Shown here piece by piece: positions 30,592 to 36,001 of a DNA stretch of 36,001 nucleotides. The notes below the pieces were generated by a model, which saw only the letters and a program-made list of their open reading frames with translations, was not told where the DNA came from and did not search any database. The DNA is from an uncultured Verrucomicrobia subdivision 3 bacterium (lineage in GTDB: Bacteria > Verrucomicrobiota > Verrucomicrobiia > Limisphaerales > UBA11358). The stretch lies in the NCBI GenBank assembly GCA_903842235.1, contig CAIMLG010000324.1, positions 1-36,001 of the forward strand, read 5' to 3'. Within the stretch, counting starts at the first letter, position 1; each line of letters starts with the position of its first letter. The translations under genes were made by a program, and so were the position numbers.

Positions 30592-32925
30592 TTATTTTAA
30601 TTCGGCGAGGATTTTTGTGCAGTCGGCCTCGTATTGTTCTTTGGTAATCTGGCCGGCGGTATAACGATTGAGCAAGACATCCAACTGCTTGGATTGTTCC
30701 GGGGTCAAGGTCAGCACCGCTGGCGCGGGTGATGTCTCCGGCTCCGCCGTGACGCTGGGGGCGTTGGTGCCGGGAACCTTGTTTTCATCCGGCAACGGGT
30801 TGAAAAAGCCGTCGTATTGTCCGGTCTTTTTGAAATCGGCCTTTTCGCGTTTGCTTTGGGCTTCAATCAGCTTGCGCTCATCGCGGGCATTCTCGGCGGC
30901 CGCGTCGGAAACGCCGGGCAGGCGTTGGGTCTCCTTGACGGTGTTTTTCGCCGCGATTTCCGGCGTTTTCAAAACGGTCGGGCGCATGAGAACGACAAGC
31001 TCGGTCCGGTCCTTTTCGTCGGCACGTTTGGTGAAAAGATTGCCGAGCAGAGGAATGTCCATTAGAAATGGCACCCCCGACTTGGAGTTCGACTTCTTGG
31101 TTTTGACAAAGCCGCCGAGGATGACGGTATCTTGGTCGCGCACCGTAATCATTGTGTTGAGTGTGCGTTTGATGGTGCTCGGCTGGTCGGTGTTATTGTA
31201 GTTGGGGTTGTCAATTTCATCAATATTCTGCTGGATTTGCATGGTGACCACGCCATCGGGGTTGATGAACGGCGTCACGTCAAGTTCCACCCCCACTGAA
31301 AGCTGGGAATAGGAATTTTGCGGGCCACCGCCATAGTAGCTGTAATTGCCGGTGATATAGGGCACGGTGGAGCCGACGAAGAATTGCGCCGGTTGCGCCT
31401 GCGAAGTCTGGATGCGCGGGCGCTGGATGATGTTGGCATGGGAATCGGCTTGCGCAGCCTGCACGGCGATGTCCCAAGTGTTGCCGATGTTGGCAAAATA
31501 ACTGCTGCCGGACGGCAGCGAGTTGGGAGAAAAGGCATTGGTTGCCGCGGAGCTTAATAAATTCAAAAACGGCTGGCCATTGTTCACGCCGCCGGCCCCC
31601 ACTGCGGATCCCGAAAAATTCTTAGGGGACTGCGCCGCCGAAACGCCGAAGTCGAAGGTATGACCCAAGTTTACGTCCATGATGATGGCCTCAATGAGCA
31701 CTTGCGCCAGCGGCACGTCCAGCTTGGCGATGATGTTGGTGATCACCGCCATGTCCTGCCGGGTGGCATAGATGAGCAGCGTGCTGGAGCTTTCGTTGGG
31801 AATGATCTTGGTCTGGCCGAACAACTGGATTTGATCGGCTCCGCTCCCGCCAGTGGGGGTGTTGGCGCGATTGATAATATTATTCAAGCGCGACACAAAT
31901 GAGCTGCCGCTAGTGGGGGTGCCGTTGGGATTCATGGTCGCGCCACCGAGGCCGCTGGTGGTGCGGGAACCCAAACCGCTCGAGCTGCCGCCGTAGCCGC
32001 TGTTCATGTTTCCACCCATGCTGCCCATTCCGTTCATGCCGCCGCCGAGGCTGCTAGTGCGGTTGGCGGCCACCCCGCTAATTGGCGTGCTGCTCGATCG
32101 GCTGCCAATGCTGACGGTCGAGCCGCCGCCGCTGCCGCCGAGGCTGTTCAGTGCCGAGGCGATTTCATCCACCATCGCATAGCGGATCGGGATGACTTCC
32201 GAGATGTATTCCGCCGGCACGCTGACGTCAATTTGCTCGATCAGCTCCAGCATGCGCTTCACGTTTTCCGCGTAGTCGCGAATGATCAGCATGCCGTTGT
32301 CGTCAATGGGGAACACCGCGTTCGGCAGCTTGGCAAATTGCTGCAGGTAAGGGGCCATCACGGTCGGTTTGACGTAGTGCAATTGGGTGATGTGGGTCAC
32401 GTAGGAGCCCATCGCCGGCAGGTTGGTTGAGTTGGAGTGGTCCAGTTCCGCCGCGCCCTGCTGGGCTTCGGCGGACGGCAGCACTTTCACAAACTTGTCG
32501 CCGATGGGAATCAACGAAATGCCGTTGAGCGCCAGCACCGCCTCAATGGCCTGAATGGTTTCCGTTTTGGTCAGCGGCGTATCCGAGGTGTTCAGGGTGA
32601 TTTTGGCATCCGGGAAATTGCCGCGAATGAGCGTGCGCTTGACGTATTTGGCATAGATGCCCAGCACCGTGTTTAAATCCACTGCCTCCCAGCGAAGGGT
32701 GGGTTGGATTTCATTCGCCTGCGGATCCGCCGGCGTGGGCTTGGCGGGAACCGGCTTGGTGGCGGTCGTAACCGGAAACCGCGGCAGGGTGCCGGGAACA
32801 TTGGTGCCGCCCAAACGGGGTAGCGGGCGGTTGGTCATCGCGGCGGGCAGGCCCGGGGGCGGCACTTGCGCCCATGCGACGAAACCGGCGAGGGCCAAAA
32901 CCAAGGTTAGAAGGGTCGTTTTCAT
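30592..32925 (-). CDS. gspD: Type II secretion secretin (GspD-like) with SHOCT-like tail
   Basis: 777 aa. Signal peptide (KTTLLTLVLALAGFVAWAQ), a proline-rich linker, N-domains (about 72-260) and the secretin core (about 405-670) with VPLAQVLIEAIIMDVNLG, the VPYITGNY region and the hallmark VPFLMDIPLLGNLF. It forms the outer-membrane pore of a type II secretion or related system. Two features are unusual: a Gly/Ser/Met/Asn-rich insertion at about 262-345 between N-domains, and a C-terminal stretch (about 745-777, LLNRYTAGQITKEQYEADCT) like a SHOCT domain. The start overlaps the GspM-like stop by four bases (ATGA). A terminator follows. Confidence 0.9.
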   Translation of the reverse strand: MKTTLLTLVLALAGFVAWAQVPPPGLPAAMTNRPLPRLGGTNVPGTLPRFPVTTATKPVPAKPTPADPQANEIQPTLRWEAVDLNTVLGIYAKYVKRTLIRGNFPDAKITLNTSDTPLTKTETIQAIEAVLALNGISLIPIGDKFVKVLPSAEAQQGAAELDHSNSTNLPAMGSYVTHITQLHYVKPTVMAPYLQQFAKLPNAVFPIDDNGMLIIRDYAENVKRMLELIEQIDVSVPAEYISEVIPIRYAMVDEIASALNSLGGSGGGSTVSIGSRSSSTPISGVAANRTSSLGGGMNGMGSMGGNMNSGYGGSSSGLGSRTTSGLGGATMNPNGTPTSGSSFVSRLNNIINRANTPTGGSGADQIQLFGQTKIIPNESSSTLLIYATRQDMAVITNIIAKLDVPLAQVLIEAIIMDVNLGHTFDFGVSAAQSPKNFSGSAVGAGGVNNGQPFLNLLSSAATNAFSPNSLPSGSSYFANIGNTWDIAVQAAQADSHANIIQRPRIQTSQAQPAQFFVGSTVPYITGNYSYYGGGPQNSYSQLSVGVELDVTPFINPDGVVTMQIQQNIDEIDNPNYNNTDQPSTIKRTLNTMITVRDQDTVILGGFVKTKKSNSKSGVPFLMDIPLLGNLFTKRADEKDRTELVVLMRPTVLKTPEIAAKNTVKETQRLPGVSDAAAENARDERKLIEAQSKREKADFKKTGQYDGFFNPLPDENKVPGTNAPSVTAEPETSPAPAVLTLTPEQSKQLDVLLNRYTAGQITKEQYEADCTKILAELK

Positions 32926-33503
32926 TTTGCCTTTGCGGTTGGAGTATTCGTGGTCGTGGCGGAAGTCGGGTTTCTCTGGTAGCTGGCCGCGAGCCGGATC
33001 TTGGCGCTCAGATGCTGTTTCGGTTGGTCGGGTTGAAGTTCCAGATCCCGGACGCGGATCATCGAGGAGCCGGAGCCGAGCTTGTAGAGAAAATCCACCA
33101 ATTGCGGCTCGGTGGCCATCGCGTCAATGTTCTGTACCTGCTCAATAAACAGCACGTCGTTGGTGTGCGTTATCTGGCGCGAGGTGTTCGGGATAGTCAC
33201 GCCGCTGGCCCCGGCCTGCGTCATGATGGTACGCAGAAAATTGATACCCTGATCTTCCAGCGCGACAAATTCGCCTTCGCTCTCAAATTTCTTCACATCC
33301 GCCTGCAAGGCGGGAATCTGGTTGGTGGCTGCCTGATAAAGCTTCAGCTTGCGGTGCGCCTCGGCGTTCCGCCGTTGCAGGTTGCCCCAGTCGGAAAAGT
33401 GCGGCCAGATGAACACCGCATTGAGGACGATCAACAACACCACGGCCGTGCCAACGACGAGCCGGCGTTCCATGGGGCGGAGTTGGGCGAAATATTTTTT
33501 CAT
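32922..33503 (-). CDS. GspM/PilO-like inner-membrane protein
   Basis: 193 aa. A short cytoplasmic start (MKKYFAQLRPMERRLV), one membrane helix at about 15-34 (VVGTAVVLLIVLNAVFIW), a coiled-coil stretch (about 38-75), then an alpha/beta periplasmic domain of ferredoxin-like type. This is the plan of GspM and PilO, which bind GspL or PilN to link ATPase and secretin. It overlaps both neighbours by four bases. The C-terminal tail is T/A/K-rich. Sequence conservation is low in this family; gene order supports the call. Confidence 0.75.
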   Translation of the reverse strand: MKKYFAQLRPMERRLVVGTAVVLLIVLNAVFIWPHFSDWGNLQRRNAEAHRKLKLYQAATNQIPALQADVKKFESEGEFVALEDQGINFLRTIMTQAGASGVTIPNTSRQITHTNDVLFIEQVQNIDAMATEPQLVDFLYKLGSGSSMIRVRDLELQPDQPKQHLSAKIRLAASYQRNPTSATTTNTPTAKAK

Positions 33504-34897
33504 TGGGCCTCCGCCTCCGAGCGCAATAGTTCCAGGCTGAAATTCCAGGACAGAACCATGCCCTGTTGGCGCGTTTGGGGTTGCTCCCCGCCAGCGAACA
33601 TCGGCTGGCCGCTCAGCTTGGCCTTCCGCAGGGCGTCATAAAAATCATAAATTTTTTGGACGTCTCCGCTGCCCGCCGTGCCGCTGAGCGACAGTTTTTT
33701 GCCATCCACAAAGCTGGAGCGCTGCAGGGTGATGCCTTCCGGGATTTCCTGCGCCACAAGCTGCCAGCAGTCCAGCGCGGCATATTTCAATTGGGACCGT
33801 TCCTGTAGAATGCTGTAACGCATCTTGAGTTGGAGGGCGTTGGTGTAGCTGCCGCTGAGGCTGGCCACGGCGCTTTCCACCCGGCCGGTTTGGTAACCGA
33901 GCATGCCGACGGCGCCGAAATAGATGGCCACGGCCACGGCGTAGGTCAGGCCGGCGTAGGCCAGGGCGCGCAGCCACAGCCGGTCCACAAATTGCTGGCG
34001 ATACTGGGCGGTGAATTCGGCGGGCAACAAATTGGCCTGCGCCGCCGAGGCCGCGCGCCGGGCCGTGCGACCGGCCAATTCTGCCAGGGGCGGGGGCGCG
34101 GTCACGGCCACCGGCTCATTCACCGCCGCCCGCAAAACCGTTTCCCATTCCACCGCCTTCACCGGGTCGGCCATCAGATGCCATTTCGGCGGCGCGGTCA
34201 GCCAGCCTTCCAGCTCACCGGACCAGGCCAGATGCGAAAGCTGCTCCTGCAATTCCTTGGCGCGCTCGCCGGCGGTCGGCAGCGTGACAAAACTCAAATT
34301 CCGCAGCGCGCCGCCATACCACCACGCCACCAGCGCGGCGCTCTGCCCGCCGAGGGACAAGGGAAATAGCCAGGCGCCGTCTTCCTTCGGGTCCACGGCT
34401 TCCAGTTGGTCGAGCATCGGCGTTTCCAAGCGGTCGGCGAGAAACCCATCGCGCTCCAGTTTGCCCAGCACTTCCTCCACCCCCTTGCGCTCGGCGATGA
34501 CCACCACCACGGTTTGCAAGTGTTCCGGCCCCGCCTCGCCTTTGACGGGCGCGGTGCGGCTTCCGATGACGTGCATCGTCCAGACAATCTGAGCGACGGG
34601 GAACGGCGAAAATTTTTCCAGCTGCAGCTCGACCATGGCGAGCGTTTCCGCAAGGTTGCTGGCCGGCAGTTCCACGACGCGGAGGAAGACGCTTTCCGCC
34701 GGCAGCCAGGCGATGTTCAGCTTGGGCTGCCAGAGGGAGGACCAGTTTTTGGCGACCCATTTTCCGGGCAAGGCTTCGGTGTGCGGCACGCGCTGCTCGC
34801 GGGTCAGAGCCAGGCTGCCGCCCTTGGCCTCGAATTGCCAGAGCCGCTTGGCGTCCGGAGCGAGGTGCAGGAGATTGCAGAAATTGAAACGCGCCAT
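33500..34897 (-). CDS. GspL-like (PilM-PilN fusion-like) inner-membrane protein
   Basis: 465 aa. The N-terminal part (about 1-260) resembles the actin-like cytoplasmic domain of GspL/PilM (WLPAESVFLRVVELPASN, then LQLEKFSPFPVAQIVW). A PilN-like junction follows (QANLLPAEFTAQYRQQ, about 287-302), a membrane helix at about 310-334, and a periplasmic coiled coil and ferredoxin-like domain at the end. It would anchor the GspE ATPase to the membrane and bind the GspM-like protein. It lies 50 bases after gspE and overlaps the next gene by four bases. The choice between GspL and a PilM-PilN fusion is a matter of naming. Confidence 0.75.
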   Translation of the reverse strand: MARFNFCNLLHLAPDAKRLWQFEAKGGSLALTREQRVPHTEALPGKWVAKNWSSLWQPKLNIAWLPAESVFLRVVELPASNLAETLAMVELQLEKFSPFPVAQIVWTMHVIGSRTAPVKGEAGPEHLQTVVVVIAERKGVEEVLGKLERDGFLADRLETPMLDQLEAVDPKEDGAWLFPLSLGGQSAALVAWWYGGALRNLSFVTLPTAGERAKELQEQLSHLAWSGELEGWLTAPPKWHLMADPVKAVEWETVLRAAVNEPVAVTAPPPLAELAGRTARRAASAAQANLLPAEFTAQYRQQFVDRLWLRALAYAGLTYAVAVAIYFGAVGMLGYQTGRVESAVASLSGSYTNALQLKMRYSILQERSQLKYAALDCWQLVAQEIPEGITLQRSSFVDGKKLSLSGTAGSGDVQKIYDFYDALRKAKLSGQPMFAGGEQPQTRQQGMVLSWNFSLELLRSEAEAQ

Positions 34898-34947
34898 GGG
34901 CTAATTACGATAAGGGGCTGGCCGGCGGCGATGTTGGCGGGCGAAAA

Positions 34948-36001
34948 TCATTGGCGCGGGATGAATTGGGTCCGGTCGTCGCCGCCGGCCAGGGCTTCCA
35001 TGTGTTCTTCCATCTGCGTCACGCGGAGGATTTCCTCAATCGTCGTCTCGCCGGCTTTGACCTTATTCCAGCCGTCGGTGCGGAGCGTGCGCATGCCATG
35101 CTCAATGGCGCGCTGGGCAATGGTGGAGGACGGCGCGCGGTTCATGATGAGCGGCCGCAGCGCCTCGGTGACGATGAGCAATTCGTAAATGCCTTTGCGG
35201 CCTTGATAGCCCTGCTGGCGGCAATGTTCGCAGCCGCCGCCGCGCCAGATTTTGGCGGTGCTGATGTCCGCTTCCGGAAACCCGATCTTGCGCAGGTAAT
35301 CGGGATCCACGATCTGCTCGGTTTTGCAGTGCGGGCAAATCGTGCGGATGAGCCGCTGCGCCATCACTGCCTCGACGGACGACGCGATGAGAAACGGCTC
35401 AATGCCCATGTCCGTCAAGCGCGTGAAGGCGCTGGGGGCGTCGTTCGTGTGCAGGGTGGAAAAGACCAAATGGCCGGTCAGCGAGGCGCGGATGGCGATA
35501 TCGGCGGTTTCCGAATCGCGGATTTCGCCGACCATCACCACGTTCGGGTCCTGGCGCAAAATATGGCGCAAACCCATTGCGAAGGTGAGGCCGATGTCCG
35601 GCCGCACGGCGATCTGGTTGATGCCCTTCAGCTCGTATTCCACCGGTTCCTCAACCGTGATGATGCGCTTGTGCACGGAATTGATCGCCGAGAGAAACGC
35701 GTAGAGCGAAGTGGATTTGCCGGAGCCCGTTGGGCCGGTGACGAGGAAAATGCCGTGCGGCTTGACGATGATGTCGCGGATGGCGTCTTCTTCGAGCTTG
35801 GAAAAGCCGAGCTTGTCGAGCGACAGAAAGATTTTGCCGCGCGTCAGCAAGCGGAGCGAGACCGATTCGCCATAAACCGTCGGCACGGTGGAAACGCGGA
35901 TGTCAATTTCCTCGCCCTTAATGCGGACATTGATGCGTCCGTCCTGCGGCAGGCGCTTTTCGGAAATGTTCATTCCGCTCATCACCTTGATGCGCGAGAT
36001 A
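34948..36001 (-). CDS. gspE: Type II secretion ATPase GspE (5' part cut by window edge)
   Basis: About 350 C-terminal residues are visible; the frame continues past the window edge (the first bases read [20 protein letters not shown]). Walker A is [10 protein letters not shown]; the Asp box is in [11 protein letters not shown]; Walker B is [16 protein letters not shown]; the His box is [12 protein letters not shown] tetracysteine zinc motif is present: CPHC and, about 40 residues on, CEHC. These mark GspE/PilB rather than PilT. It hydrolyses ATP to drive pseudopilus assembly. It is the first visible gene of the secretion operon, whose earlier genes lie to the right of the window. Confidence 0.93.
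   Translation of the reverse strand, partial: ISRIKVMSGMNISEKRLPQDGRINVRIKGEEIDIRVSTVPTVYGESVSLRLLTRGKIFLSLDKLGFSKLEEDAIRDIIVKPHGIFLVTGPTGSGKSTSLYAFLSAINSVHKRIITVEEPVEYELKGINQIAVRPDIGLTFAMGLRHILRQDPNVVMVGEIRDSETADIAIRASLTGHLVFSTLHTNDAPSAFTRLTDMGIEPFLIASSVEAVMAQRLIRTICPHCKTEQIVDPDYLRKIGFPEADISTAKIWRGGGCEHCRQQGYQGRKGIYELLIVTEALRPLIMNRAPSSTIAQRAIEHGMRTLRTDGWNKVKAGETTIEEILRVTQMEEHMEALAGGDDRTQFIPRQ

Noticed and set aside
1-36001. CRISPR array, tRNA or rRNA genes, prophage
   Set aside because: No regular spaced repeats, no cloverleaf or rRNA-like stretch, and no phage genes were seen on reading through the window.

Overview
The window looks like a chromosomal segment of a GC-rich Gram-negative bacterium. 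My best guess is the PVC group (Verrucomicrobiota, Pedosphaera/Limisphaerales-like). The reasons are the secretin / GspL-PilN-like / GspM / GspE type II secretion block, a secreted beta-helix protein with Ig-like and LamG domains, an exosortase-locus type of exopolysaccharide (EPS) cluster, and an IS110-family element. This placement is inferred from protein style; there is no rRNA or marker gene to confirm it. All genes except the IS110 transposase lie on the minus strand, so the biological order runs from right to left.

Right side (36001 to about 30590): a type II secretion block of GspE ATPase (cut by the window edge), a GspL/PilM-PilN-like inner-membrane protein, a GspM/PilO-like protein and a GspD secretin with a SHOCT-like tail. 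It ends in a clear intrinsic terminator at about 30516-30553. Next comes a two-component pair (30456 to 27665): a three-PAS NarL-type histidine kinase and a LuxR/NarL-type response regulator.

Middle (27348 to 6446): a long EPS locus headed by a specialised NusG/RfaH-like antiterminator. It encodes the initiating sugar-phosphate transferase, a sugar-nucleotide dehydrogenase and N-acyltransferase, a Wzz/tyrosine-kinase-like co-polymerase, glycosyltransferases, two NodB-like deacetylases, a Wzy/O-antigen-ligase-like polymerase, a polysaccharide pyruvyl transferase with an FrhB-like iron-sulfur partner, and a Wzx-like flippase. A large secreted beta-helix/Ig/LamG protein sits between the pyruvyl transferase and the FrhB-like gene.

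Left side of the locus (6419 to 1762): two alpha/beta hydrolases without a catalytic serine, an acyl carrier protein, an AMP-forming acyl ligase and an NAD-synthetase-like enzyme. Such a set is known from XrtA (exosortase A) EPS loci, but no exosortase and no PEP-CTERM protein is encoded here. It is the best candidate in this window for an incompletely described system: ACP-based acyl transfer onto, or alongside, the EPS. The far left (1 to about 1700) is an IS110-family element, convergent with the operon, whose flanks contain foldable non-coding DNA.

The genes fit one Wzx/Wzy-type pathway: start on a lipid carrier, build and decorate the repeat unit, flip it, polymerise it with chain-length control, then modify it outside. 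Many gene junctions overlap by four bases (ATGA or GTGA), which points to coupled translation. Several real starts are GTG or TTG, or lie well inside the longest open frame.
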